Assembly: GCA_946482295.1 (NCBI GenBank)
Contig: CAMLRB010000056.1
Span: 1-17,466, forward strand
Direction of reading: 5' to 3'
DNA length: 17,466 nt
Source of the DNA: an uncultured Bacteriovorax sp.
Lineage (GTDB): Bacteria; Bdellovibrionota; Bacteriovoracia; Bacteriovoracales; Bacteriovoracaceae
Shown: one piece after another, positions 7,013-14,963 of the stretch
Layout: every line of letters begins with the position of its first letter
Numbering within the stretch: the stretch's first letter is position 1
Position numbers and translations under genes: made by a program
The notes under the pieces: model-generated
Told to the model about the DNA's origin: nothing
Database searches by the model: none
Seen by the model: only the letters and a program-made list of their open reading frames with translations

Positions 7013-7471
7013 ATGGCAGTTAAGAAAAAAGCAGCGAAAGCTACAAAAAAAGCAGCTCCAAAAGCTACTAAGAAAGCAGCTACTAAAAAAGCAGCTCCAA
7101 AAGCTACTAAAAAAGCAGCTCCAAAAGCTACTAAGAAAGCAGCTCCAAAAGCTACTAAGAAAGCAGCAGCTCCAAAAGCTACTAAAAAAGCAGCTCCAAA
7201 AGCTCCAAAGGCAAAAACAGCTAGAAAGCCAAATGCAGCTTTCATGAAAGCTCTTACTCCTTCAGCAGTTCTTGCTGAAATCGTAGGAAACAAGCCACTT
7301 CCACGCACTCAAGTTGTTTCTAAAATCTGGGACTACATCAAGAAGCACAACCTTCAAAACCCAAAAAACAAAAGAAACATCATCGCAGACGACAAACTAG
7401 CTAAACTTTTTGGAAAAAAAGAAGTTACTATGTTCGAACTTGCTGGGATCGTTGGAAAACACCTTTCTTAA
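7013..7471 (+). CDS. Histone H1-like lysine/alanine tail fused to a SWIB domain
   Basis: A 152-residue basic protein in two parts. Residues 4-72 are almost only Lys, Ala, Pro and Thr, built from repeats of KKAAPKAT, like the tails of histone H1 and bacterial H1-like proteins. Residues 76-151 form a SWIB/MDM2 domain: AFMKALTPSAVLAEIVG, then LPRTQVVSKIWDYIKKHNLQ, then PKNKRNIIADDKLAKLF, then VTMFELAGIVGKHL, all matching the family consensus. SWIB domains are best known from eukaryotic chromatin remodellers and also occur in Chlamydia and some other bacteria. The product is probably an abundant DNA-binding, nucleoid-associated protein; that is inferred from charge and domain. The start is supported by GGAGG 8 bp upstream. 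The gene has a long structured leader and its own strong terminator, so it looks monocistronic. Confidence 0.93.
   Translation: MAVKKKAAKATKKAAPKATKKAATKKAAPKATKKAAPKATKKAAPKATKKAAAPKATKKAAPKAPKAKTARKPNAAFMKALTPSAVLAEIVGNKPLPRTQVVSKIWDYIKKHNLQNPKNKRNIIADDKLAKLFGKKEVTMFELAGIVGKHLS
7022..7204 (+). repeat. In-gene tandem 24 bp repeats coding KKAAPKAT
   Basis: About seven imperfect copies of a 24 bp unit coding KKAAPKAT make up the 5' part of the SWIB gene. One copy is shortened to KKAAT and one is lengthened to KKAAAPKAT, as expected from slippage or unequal recombination. Copies are nearly identical at the DNA level, so copy number probably varies between strains. Confidence 0.9.
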
Positions 7472-7495
7472 TTAGTAATAATTAAAAAGTTCCAT

Positions 7496-7526
7496 AAAAA
7501 AGGCTCACTTCGGTGGGCCTTTTTTT
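7496..7526. terminator. Bidirectional intrinsic terminator
   Basis: GGCTCAC (7502-7508) pairs with GTGGGCC (7513-7519), with one G-U, around a TTCG tetraloop. It is flanked by six A and seven T, so either strand ends in a U-run. It closes the SWIB gene (stop 7471) on the plus strand and can serve the convergent gene ending at 7588 on the minus strand. Confidence 0.93.
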
Positions 7527-7587
7527 ATTCAGGCCGTCCATCAATAGACGTAGGCATGCTTGAAGTTCTCTAGAAAAATTGCGGCAG

Positions 7588-8814
7588 TTAATTTTTATTT
7601 TTAGGAGTTGCTTTTTGAAGACCAGAATAACGAGTCGATACAGCATCAGAAATCCATTCTGGACCATTATCGCGCTTTTGCTGGGCCGTTTTGAGGAACT
7701 GCGAGCATTGAAAACCTGACGCTATATTGCTCGGTACATCCTTTTTGGAGTCTAGAAAGTCTACACACTGCTCGCCATAGTAATTGAGGTACTCAGGGAA
7801 ATTTTTCGCGAAAAGGTTAATGATGGCCTTATGGCGAGATGATTCTGGATCACGAAAGATCTTATCCGGTATCGTTGGTAGATTTTTAATCTTTGTGAGA
7901 ATCTCCTGACGTTTAGAAAAATTCTCTCCCAACTTTTCAACGCGGCTCCAGGCCAAATTCATTTTTTCGCCGACAACAGGGCCATCAAGAAGATAGATAA
8001 CGGCCAGAACTTCTAATTCTGAATCGCTTAACTGTCCTTTGGCCTCAAGAATATTCATGGCCATTTCTTTTTCTAGACCATTGGTGAGGTGTGAACTCGT
8101 CATGGCCTTTAAAGTCGGAACCAGCTTAGGAAAACATTTGGCGGGAATCACTCTGTCAGCGAGCAATTTATAATTGCCGTTAAAGTCAGGATGAAAAGTT
8201 TCCTGCGTAAGCTTTTTAAGGACTGCCTTTTGGACATTTGGTTTGTCGCAATAAAGGGGAGCAACAGTCGCATCGCTGATGGCCCTTTGGTAATAAGGCC
8301 AGCTCGATAGTGAGCTTGGATATTTGTCGATGAGTTCTGCGAGTTCTAAACCTATATCCGTGTCCTTTTTGGACGTTGTCCAAAAAGAATGGAGGGCCTG
8401 ATCACAATTTTTAAAGGAATAATCAGCACTCGTTTTAACGGTTGCTGAAGACTGCAAATAACATTCGTTAAAAAAGTTTTTAGCGTAAATAGAACGTTTG
8501 AGTTGAAAGAATTCATCATTGATGAGTGAAGAAGTATTCGCTAATTTTTCAACTTCTTTGAAGGTCCCCAAAGAATAATCGCGGTTCCTGATTTTGGAAT
8601 CGATCATTTCGATGGCCATCGACTGATACATGTCTTTCCATAGTTTCAGACGCTCTGATGGACGGATGTCCATCGCGTGCTTTAAAAATTCTTCGAAATT
8701 TTTTTCTTTTTCAAGGGCCTCAAGATCCTTAAGCGTATAGGTCGTCTGTCCCCAAACAAGTGGAGACTGGAGGAGAAGGATTGTCATTAAGCGCATCATC
8801 TTCGCTTTCTTCAT
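7588..8814 (-). CDS. Exported hypothetical protein with six cysteines
   Basis: A 408-residue protein that I do not assign to a family. Residues 1-22 form a signal peptide (basic MKKAKMMR, hydrophobic LMTILLLQSPL, predicted cleavage after VWG). The mature part is largely helical and rich in charged residues, suggestive of a helical-repeat (TPR- or HEAT-like) solenoid, but no canonical repeat is clear. Six cysteines occur in the mature chain, in the contexts NECYL, KNCDQ, LYCDK, AKCFP, EQCVD and FQCSQ. That even number would allow three disulfides in the periplasm. The C-terminal tail is basic and polar. The ATG at 8812-8814 lacks a clear Shine-Dalgarno; Met6 or Met7 are alternative starts that would still leave a signal peptide. 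The gene is divergent from the P-loop gene and shares the terminator region with the SWIB gene. Confidence 0.75.
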   Translation of the reverse strand: MKKAKMMRLMTILLLQSPLVWGQTTYTLKDLEALEKEKNFEEFLKHAMDIRPSERLKLWKDMYQSMAIEMIDSKIRNRDYSLGTFKEVEKLANTSSLINDEFFQLKRSIYAKNFFNECYLQSSATVKTSADYSFKNCDQALHSFWTTSKKDTDIGLELAELIDKYPSSLSSWPYYQRAISDATVAPLYCDKPNVQKAVLKKLTQETFHPDFNGNYKLLADRVIPAKCFPKLVPTLKAMTSSHLTNGLEKEMAMNILEAKGQLSDSELEVLAVIYLLDGPVVGEKMNLAWSRVEKLGENFSKRQEILTKIKNLPTIPDKIFRDPESSRHKAIINLFAKNFPEYLNYYGEQCVDFLDSKKDVPSNIASGFQCSQFLKTAQQKRDNGPEWISDAVSTRYSGLQKATPKNKN

Positions 8815-8878
8815 AAGAAAATTTTAAGGACGGATTTGCCATTAGTCAAAGGCATTTCGGCCAGTGTATTCTTTGACT

Positions 8879-9415
8879 ATGAAAGGAACTCAAAAGGACA
8901 TTAAAGGTCAAACTCAGTTTGTGGCAATCGTCGGCGGTGGCCATTGCGGAAAATCAAGTTTCGCTCGTACTTTAACTGAAATTTTAAAGGCCAGACTTCA
9001 ACCTGAAGACGTCTGCTTGCTCCAAGAATCATCTTATTTGGAAGAGGCCGAAGGTCCCATTGAATCGAAGGAATACAACTATACACAATTAGCGAATGAT
9101 TTATCAGTCCGGACAGAGAAAATAGTGATCGTGGAAGGTTTTTATCTTCTTTCCCGTCCTGAGACGCGTCTTAAATTTCAACATTCTGTTTTTCTCGATC
9201 TTTCTGATGAGGAACGTTTTGATCGTAAGATTAAAGCTTTCGTTGAAGCTCAAAAAACAGCTTTAGAAGCTTATAAAGAATTCCATGGCCTCGACAAGCC
9301 GCTTTTTGATCGTTTCATTGCCCCTTCCAAAGTTCACGCTAAAAAAGTCATTAAAAGCTCCGAAGTTCTTCGCGAGCTAAATAAATTCAGCGAGAGTCTT
9401 CTCCAACTTATCTAA
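8879..9415 (+). CDS. Uridine-kinase-like P-loop NTPase
   Basis: A 178-residue P-loop kinase of the uridine kinase/phosphoribulokinase type. Walker A is GGGHCGKS at 19-26. A Walker B-like strand with the family's EG pair is IVIVEGFYLL (82-91), and a lid-type basic helix is ERFDRKIKAF. The segment RFIAPSKVHAKKVI (145-158) matches the uridine kinase FIEPSKxYAD element. The motif that normally reads QDSYY is QESSY here, and the substrate loop N.DHP.AFD is not recognisable (it reads roughly KEYNY). The substrate may therefore not be uridine. I chose ATG 8879; an in-frame GTG at 8864 would add five residues, and neither has a good ribosome-binding site. A TATTCT box at 8867-8872 sits 6 bp before the ATG, so a leaderless mRNA is possible. 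It precedes putA by 89 bp on the same strand. Confidence 0.72.
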   Translation: MKGTQKDIKGQTQFVAIVGGGHCGKSSFARTLTEILKARLQPEDVCLLQESSYLEEAEGPIESKEYNYTQLANDLSVRTEKIVIVEGFYLLSRPETRLKFQHSVFLDLSDEERFDRKIKAFVEAQKTALEAYKEFHGLDKPLFDRFIAPSKVHAKKVIKSSEVLRELNKFSESLLQLI

Positions 9416-9504
9416 ACATGTTTTCCCATAGTCGGATTCAACCTTTTTGTGGTACTTTGGACCTCTAAAATTTTTCGAAATCACGAATAAGGGGTTCACT
9501 TTAT

Positions 9505-12500
9505 ATGGCCATCCAACCTGAACAATTTTTAAATACGCTGTCGATGATTGAAAAAGAAGAGGCGGGAGAAAAATATAAAATATATTTCTATCAAGAGTTT
9601 GCAAATCAACTGGTAGATGCAAATCAAAATTTAAATGAAGATGTTTGGAAAACGCTTTCATCTTTTTTAAAAACTGGTCCAGAAAATTTCCGTTTACAGC
9701 TTATTCTACGATCAGTTCCTTTTTTAGTTGGATTTTACTTTGATCGCAAAGAGATCAGACTTTACACGCCAAAACTTTCTCAAGAACTTTTTCTTCTTCA
9801 ACAAAGTGATATTTTAGATCTGGCCAATGCTCATGTGAAAGAACTACGCATTCACGCCGAGCTTGCGGCTTCTCTACAGGTGAAAAATTTCCCTACTGTC
9901 ATTGAGACAGTGACTAAAGTTGAAGCTCTTCCTGACCTCATGAATGATCCTCGATTTGCTGGTATTGAAGAGCGCTCAGCTCAGATCGTTAAAAAACTCT
10001 TAGGATTTTTGAATGAATACCGTCCAAGTCTTTTTGAAGACATTTCAGACTTTGGTCTGGGATTAACGGCCCAGTATGCTCTTTTAAGAATTCACCTTTT
10101 AAAATTTTTGGCGATTCTTCCTTCACTTGATCACGATAAGAAAGGAAGCGAAGTTAAACGTATATTGATCGAAGCCCTATCACGTTTTCTTAAAGATAAT
10201 AAGAAAGCGAGAAGAGCGAAGAAAAAAGGCCAAGAGCGCGCTTTCCCTCGTCACTATACTTTTGGCATTAAGATTTTTTATTATATCGCTAAGATTTTTC
10301 CAGCTTGGCCGCTTGCTGCGATGGTGAGAAGTGCTGTTAAATTAATGGCGAAACGATTTATTGCCGGTGAATCAATTGAAAAAGCGGACACTTCTTTACG
10401 TTCTCTTAGTCAAACGGGTCGCGATGTAACTCTCGATCAATTGGGCGAGCTTGTCGTTTCTGAAAAAGAAGCTGATCACTACCGAGATGAAGTTTTAAAA
10501 CTCATTCGTGGTTTTTCACTTCACGTAAAGCGCGGAGAATTGAACAGGGCAGGAATCAATCGTGCTCACGTCTCAATTAAAGTCTCTGCACTTTGTTCTG
10601 ACTTCAAACCACACGCACCGGAAAGTACATATGATTTAGTAGCACCAAGACTTCGCGAAATTCTTGTGACTGCTAAAAACGAAAATGTTTTTATCAATAT
10701 CGATGCAGAACACTATCACTATCGTGATATTGTTTTCAAAATCTACAGACGTGTGCTTTTGGAAACTCCTGAACTTCGTGATTACAAAGAAACAGGGATT
10801 GTTATCCAAGCTTATCTTCGCGATGGTTACAACCATCTAAAAGAAGTTGTTGCCCTTGCTAAAGAACGTGGTCACATGATGCCAGTTCGTCTTGTAAAGG
10901 GTGCTTACTGGGATGCTGAAACAGTTGAAGGCGATGCTCATAGTTTTAATGCTCCTCAATTTTTAAATAAAGAAGAGACGGACATTCACTTCCGTCAGCT
11001 TATTATCAAAATTTATGAAGCTCACCCTCACTTAAAATTGGCCATTGCTTCTCACAACTTTTCTGATCACGGATTTGCAGAAGCTGCAAAAGAACTTCTG
11101 TACCCACAAGTTGGAGAAATTGAGCATCAATGTTTACACATGACGTACGAAGCTCTTTCAACTGCGCTGGCAAAAATGGGATGGGCCACTAGAAACTATG
11201 TTCCAGTGGGAAGCTTATTAGTTGGTATGGCCTATCTCGTAAGACGTATTATGGAAAACTCTTCGCAAGTTGGAGTTTTGACGATCATGCGTTCTCACAA
11301 AAAACATCTCACACTTCAGTCTCCATATAAAATTCATGAGACAAAGAAAAAAGAAGGCAAAATTGCACGCGATCTTTCAGTTTCAAAACTAGAAGATGAA
11401 TTTTTCAACGTTCCACCATTAAAACTTTATCTCGATGATGAACGTCAATGGATGGAAAAATCCCTCAAAACTTACCAACAATCTCAGTTGGGAAAAAATT
11501 ACGAAAATGCATTCAATCTAAAAGGTGACTGGGTTGCGATTCAAGCGAGTTCTGATCCTAGCATTACTGTTGGTAAAATTCGTTTTGCTAATCTTGAAGA
11601 TGCCCAAAAAGCTATTGCGACTATTGATGAAAGTTATAATAGTGGAGCTTGGGCGAGCAGCAAGTGGCCATTTAGAACAGCGATGCTGGTTAAGGCCGCA
11701 AGCTTAATGCTTGCTAAGAGAAACGAACTCTCTGCTCTCATCGTTTATGAGGCAGGAAAATCAGTGACAGAAGCTCTGGCCGATGTTGATGAAGCTATCG
11801 ACTTCTTAAATTTCTACGCTCGTACTGAAGCCTATCTTCAAAGAAACCTTACAGATTTAAGCAGTCGCGGACCGACACTTGTCATTGCTCCTTGGAATTT
11901 TCCTCTCGCCATCCCTTGTGGAATGGTAGTAAGTGCGCTTGTGACTGGCAACACAGTTATACTAAAGTCTGCGGAACAAACACCACTCATCACTCAAGTT
12001 CTTGTTGATCTTCTTCATGATGCTGGTGTTCCAAAAGATGTTCTTATCCATTTACCGGGAGAAGGTGAAACAGTAGGAGATGTCCTCGTTCGTGATCCAC
12101 GTGTATCAACCATCGTCTTTACCGGCTCAAAAGCGGTTGGAACTTATATTTCAGGTGTGGCGAGAAAAAGACTTTATCATAATAAACTTTCGGGAAGAAC
12201 ATACCCAGTGAAGGCCATCACAGAGATGGGTGGTAAAAACGCAGTGATCGTTACTCAAAACGCTGAGCTGGATGAAACAGTATCAGGTGTTCTTTATTCG
12301 GCCTTTGGTCACGCCGGCCAGAAGTGTTCTGCGTGTTCAAGAGTCATTGTTCATAATTCGCTTAAAGATAAATTAATTGAAAGATTAAAAGAGGCCTGTA
12401 CAGATTTAAAAGTCGGGCAATCCTTTAAGCTCGATACTTCCGTCAACCCTGTTATCACTGCGGCCGATAAAGAACGTTTGAAGAAGGCAGCCGTTGAAGC

Positions 12501-13674
12501 AGGTCTTGAAGCAAATAAGTATGGTGGTAAAGTTGTTGTCGATCGTTCTGCTGAAGAGCTTCCTGGTTATTGTGTGGGTCCTGTCGTTGTCGAACTTCCT
12601 TACGAGCGTGCCTTTAACAAAGAAAGTTATGCCCAAAAAGAATTGTTTGGACCAATCGTTCACGTAGTAGGTTTTGATTCACTTAATGAAGCGGCCAACT
12701 TATTCAACAGCACTGACTATGCTCTTACGGGAGGGATCTTCTCTCAATCCCAAAATGATATTGATTATCTACTTACAAAACTTGAAAGCGGAAACCTCTA
12801 CATCAATCGCACAATCACAGGGGCCCGCGTAGCGATTGAACCATTTGGTGGTTTCAAATTGTCAGGAACAGGGCCGAAGGCCGGTGGCCGTCACTACATT
12901 TTATCGCTTCACCAAATCAATGAGAATCCAAAATCAGTTCAAACTCATGGAATTGAAGAAGGAAATGATGAATGGAGAGGTCTTGCTCGTCCGTCTAAAC
13001 TATCAGTGGCAGGAAGAAAAGAGCGCATGGAGAAATTCCTCGATGCTTTCATTCCAAGCTTTGAGAGTCACTATTTAGGGATCTTCCAAAATTATAAAGA
13101 AACTCTTCGTGACTACCGTAAATGGGTTGGGAAAAATTTCACAAGCTTCATGGAACGTCAGCACAAAAACAGAGTGATTCCTGGTCAATTAAGCTACAAC
13201 GATTATTCTCTCTATGCTGAACATGCACTTGTCGTAGCAATGAGTGAACGTCCAGATATTAAAACACTTATTCAAATTTTCTCAGCAATGAGTGTTGGAA
13301 CAGGTGTTACAGTCGCTTGTCGAAACAAAAAAACATACCAATGGTGGCTAGGACTAAAAGAAGTTTTCATTCAATCAGGGTTTTCGAAAGAAAATATCAG
13401 CGTTCTTTTTGTTCGTTCACAGGATTTCTCAAAGATTCTCAATCAGCCGAGACTCTCGTCGATCATCTATGATGGTCCAATGGAAGATTTTGAAGCTCAT
13501 ATTGGTGTTCATTTCGATCAAGGTCGCGATGATCAGAGAATGAGATCAATTCTCACAATCAATGATCATTTAAAACCAAACGACTTCTATCATCAGTTAC
13601 TGAACTTTGTTTGGGTTCGCTCTCTGGCCGTCAATACAATGAGACATGGGGCGCCTCTTGATTTGGAAATTTAA
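9505..13674 (+). CDS. putA: Bifunctional PutA: proline dehydrogenase plus delta-1-pyrroline-5-carboxylate dehydrogenase
   Basis: A 1389-residue bifunctional enzyme that oxidises proline to P5C (FAD) and then glutamate semialdehyde to glutamate (NAD+). Residues 1 to about 320 are a helical arm and alpha domain, ending in MAKRFIAGESIEKAD and DVTLDQLGE. The PRODH barrel (about 320-610) has HVSIKVSAL with Lys359, RLVKGAYWDAE starting at Arg462, and RRIMENSS with Arg580/Arg581 for the proline carboxylate. The ALDH domain (about 676-1135) has APWNFPLAIPCG, FTGSKAVG, EMGGKN with Glu907, GQKCSA with catalytic Cys941, and LFGPIVHV. Residues from about 1140 form the extra C-terminal domain of long PutAs, ending in SLAVNTMRHGAPLDL. 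No N-terminal ribbon-helix-helix is present, so it should not be a self-repressor as in E. coli. AAGGGG lies about 10 bp before the ATG. proC follows after 3 bp. Confidence 0.96.
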   Translation: MAIQPEQFLNTLSMIEKEEAGEKYKIYFYQEFANQLVDANQNLNEDVWKTLSSFLKTGPENFRLQLILRSVPFLVGFYFDRKEIRLYTPKLSQELFLLQQSDILDLANAHVKELRIHAELAASLQVKNFPTVIETVTKVEALPDLMNDPRFAGIEERSAQIVKKLLGFLNEYRPSLFEDISDFGLGLTAQYALLRIHLLKFLAILPSLDHDKKGSEVKRILIEALSRFLKDNKKARRAKKKGQERAFPRHYTFGIKIFYYIAKIFPAWPLAAMVRSAVKLMAKRFIAGESIEKADTSLRSLSQTGRDVTLDQLGELVVSEKEADHYRDEVLKLIRGFSLHVKRGELNRAGINRAHVSIKVSALCSDFKPHAPESTYDLVAPRLREILVTAKNENVFINIDAEHYHYRDIVFKIYRRVLLETPELRDYKETGIVIQAYLRDGYNHLKEVVALAKERGHMMPVRLVKGAYWDAETVEGDAHSFNAPQFLNKEETDIHFRQLIIKIYEAHPHLKLAIASHNFSDHGFAEAAKELLYPQVGEIEHQCLHMTYEALSTALAKMGWATRNYVPVGSLLVGMAYLVRRIMENSSQVGVLTIMRSHKKHLTLQSPYKIHETKKKEGKIARDLSVSKLEDEFFNVPPLKLYLDDERQWMEKSLKTYQQSQLGKNYENAFNLKGDWVAIQASSDPSITVGKIRFANLEDAQKAIATIDESYNSGAWASSKWPFRTAMLVKAASLMLAKRNELSALIVYEAGKSVTEALADVDEAIDFLNFYARTEAYLQRNLTDLSSRGPTLVIAPWNFPLAIPCGMVVSALVTGNTVILKSAEQTPLITQVLVDLLHDAGVPKDVLIHLPGEGETVGDVLVRDPRVSTIVFTGSKAVGTYISGVARKRLYHNKLSGRTYPVKAITEMGGKNAVIVTQNAELDETVSGVLYSAFGHAGQKCSACSRVIVHNSLKDKLIERLKEACTDLKVGQSFKLDTSVNPVITAADKERLKKAAVEAGLEANKYGGKVVVDRSAEELPGYCVGPVVVELPYERAFNKESYAQKELFGPIVHVVGFDSLNEAANLFNSTDYALTGGIFSQSQNDIDYLLTKLESGNLYINRTITGARVAIEPFGGFKLSGTGPKAGGRHYILSLHQINENPKSVQTHGIEEGNDEWRGLARPSKLSVAGRKERMEKFLDAFIPSFESHYLGIFQNYKETLRDYRKWVGKNFTSFMERQHKNRVIPGQLSYNDYSLYAEHALVVAMSERPDIKTLIQIFSAMSVGTGVTVACRNKKTYQWWLGLKEVFIQSGFSKENISVLFVRSQDFSKILNQPRLSSIIYDGPMEDFEAHIGVHFDQGRDDQRMRSILTINDHLKPNDFYHQLLNFVWVRSLAVNTMRHGAPLDLEI

Positions 13675-13677
13675 TTG

Positions 13678-14448
13678 ATGAAAATAGGATTTTTTGGCTG
13701 CGGAAATATGGGAAGAGCGATTGCGGAAGGAATCAGAAAGAATGATTCCAAGGCAGAGCTGTACTTCTATACACCTTCTCAAACAAAGGCCAAGGAGCTC
13801 GCGGAACGATTAAAGGGCACCCACATTAAAAATTGTGAAGAAATGCCTGGTGATCTAGATTGGGCCATTCTCGCTATGAAGCCGCAATCTTTAAGTGATT
13901 TTCATTATAACTTCAAATCTTCCAGTCAGATTTTGTCAATGCTGGCAGGTATTGGAATTGAAAAACTTCAGACCAAATTTAATGTAAAAACAATCGCTCG
14001 CCTGATGCCTAATACTCCTTCCGCGATAGGTATGGGGGCCAATCTTCTTTATTCAACGACGAAGATCGAAGAACTTAAAACTCTTCTTTCATCTCTTGGT
14101 AAAGTTTATGAAATGCAATCAGAAGAGCAACTTGACCAACTAACGGCCTTTAGTGGAAGTGGTCCTGCTTTGGTTTTTGAATTTGCTCGCCAGTTTGAAG
14201 AAGGAATCAAATCTTTTGGAGGACATCCGGAGGCGAGAGACATTATTATCCAAACCTTTTTGGGAAGTGCGATGCTCATGAATCAAAGTGAAGCAAGCTT
14301 TGAAACTCTTCGGGAGCAGGTCACATCCAAAAAGGGAGTAACCTTTGAGGCCCTACAAGTTCTGGAAAAAAATAATTTATCACTTATAATGAAACAAGCT
14401 TTCCATGCGGCCTATAAAAGAACCTTAGAAATCAAGAAAGGCGAATAA
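13678..14448 (+). CDS. proC: Pyrroline-5-carboxylate reductase
   Basis: A 256-residue enzyme reducing P5C to proline with NAD(P)H. The Rossmann motif GFFGCGNMGRAIAEG is at the N-terminus. AILAMKPQ and IARLMPNTPSAIGMG follow in family order. The C-terminal dimerisation domain has LTAFSGSGPALVFEF and LREQVTSKKGVTFEAL. In most ProC proteins the last motif reads VTSPGGTT; here the PGG core is KKG, which is unusual because this loop lies at the substrate site. ATG 13678 is the start; an in-frame TTG at 13675 is less likely. The gap after the putA stop is only 3 bp, so translation is probably coupled. The DUF4442 gene follows after 1 bp. The family is certain; full activity is inferred. Confidence 0.93.
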   Translation: MKIGFFGCGNMGRAIAEGIRKNDSKAELYFYTPSQTKAKELAERLKGTHIKNCEEMPGDLDWAILAMKPQSLSDFHYNFKSSSQILSMLAGIGIEKLQTKFNVKTIARLMPNTPSAIGMGANLLYSTTKIEELKTLLSSLGKVYEMQSEEQLDQLTAFSGSGPALVFEFARQFEEGIKSFGGHPEARDIIIQTFLGSAMLMNQSEASFETLREQVTSKKGVTFEALQVLEKNNLSLIMKQAFHAAYKRTLEIKKGE

Positions 14449-14449
14449 C

Positions 14450-14947
14450 ATGCTAACAGAATTGATCAAAAACAACGTTCCTAAAAAACTTCAAGATACC
14501 GTCTTCGTCCGTTTATTTGGTTTGATGAAAGTTCCTTTAATTTTTTGGGTTTCACCAAGTGTGGTGAGTTTAAACGATCAAGAATGTATTATTAAAATTC
14601 CTCTTAATCGCCGAACAAAAAATCATTTAAAATCGATGTACTTTGGTGTTCTTTGTACAGGAGCGGACATTGCTGGTGGCCTGGTTGCGATGAATGAAAT
14701 CACAGCTTCGAAGAAAAAAATTGCCCTTTCATTTAAGGACTTCAATGCTGAGTTTTTAAAGAGAGCAGAAGGTGATGTGCATTTCATCTGTACTCAAATT
14801 CCAGAGATCAAAAATTTCGTTCAAGAAGTTATTAAAAGCGGGGAAAGAATGAATTTTCCTGTGAATATTAAGGCCGTTGTTCCAAGTATTAATCCTAATG
14901 AAGAAGTGGCAAGATTTGTGCTTACTTTGTCTCTTAAAGTTAAATAA
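14450..14947 (+). CDS. DUF4442 hotdog-fold (thioesterase-like) protein
   Basis: A 165-residue protein resembling DUF4442, a PaaI-like hotdog-fold group. The conserved part is VPLIFWVSPSVVSLNDQECIIKIPLNRRTKNHLKSMYFG (about residues 26-64) followed by LCTGADIAGGLVAM, where the NH..SMYFG segment is diagnostic. Hotdog proteins often hydrolyse acyl-CoA thioesters, but DUF4442 members have no settled reaction, and no catalytic residue can be named with confidence. It starts 1 bp after the proC stop, with AAAGG 8 bp before the ATG, and so is the third gene of the putA operon. Its relation to proline metabolism is not evident. The stop is 16 bp from the stop of the convergent NIF3-like gene, with no intrinsic terminator between them. 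Confidence 0.72.
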   Translation: MLTELIKNNVPKKLQDTVFVRLFGLMKVPLIFWVSPSVVSLNDQECIIKIPLNRRTKNHLKSMYFGVLCTGADIAGGLVAMNEITASKKKIALSFKDFNAEFLKRAEGDVHFICTQIPEIKNFVQEVIKSGERMNFPVNIKAVVPSINPNEEVARFVLTLSLKVK

Positions 14948-14963
14948 TAAATCAAACGAGGTC

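Noticed and set aside
7022..7204. Short-spaced repeats resembling a CRISPR-like array
   Set aside because: The units are contiguous, in frame and code for KKAAPKAT; there are no unique spacers.
6940..7308. Long minus-strand reading frame with FLVAFGAA repeats
   Set aside because: It is the antisense of the Lys/Ala repeats of the SWIB gene; repeats in one frame keep the other frames open. It has no ribosome-binding site or family match.
9444..9471. Promoter for putA (TTTTTG and TAAAAT, 16 bp apart)
   Set aside because: The -10-like box is reasonable but the -35 match is poor; not enough to annotate, although a promoter somewhere in 9416-9504 is likely.
10636..10836. Minus-strand reading frame inside putA
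   Set aside because: It is an antisense shadow over the proline dehydrogenase core, whose coding sense is certain from motifs.
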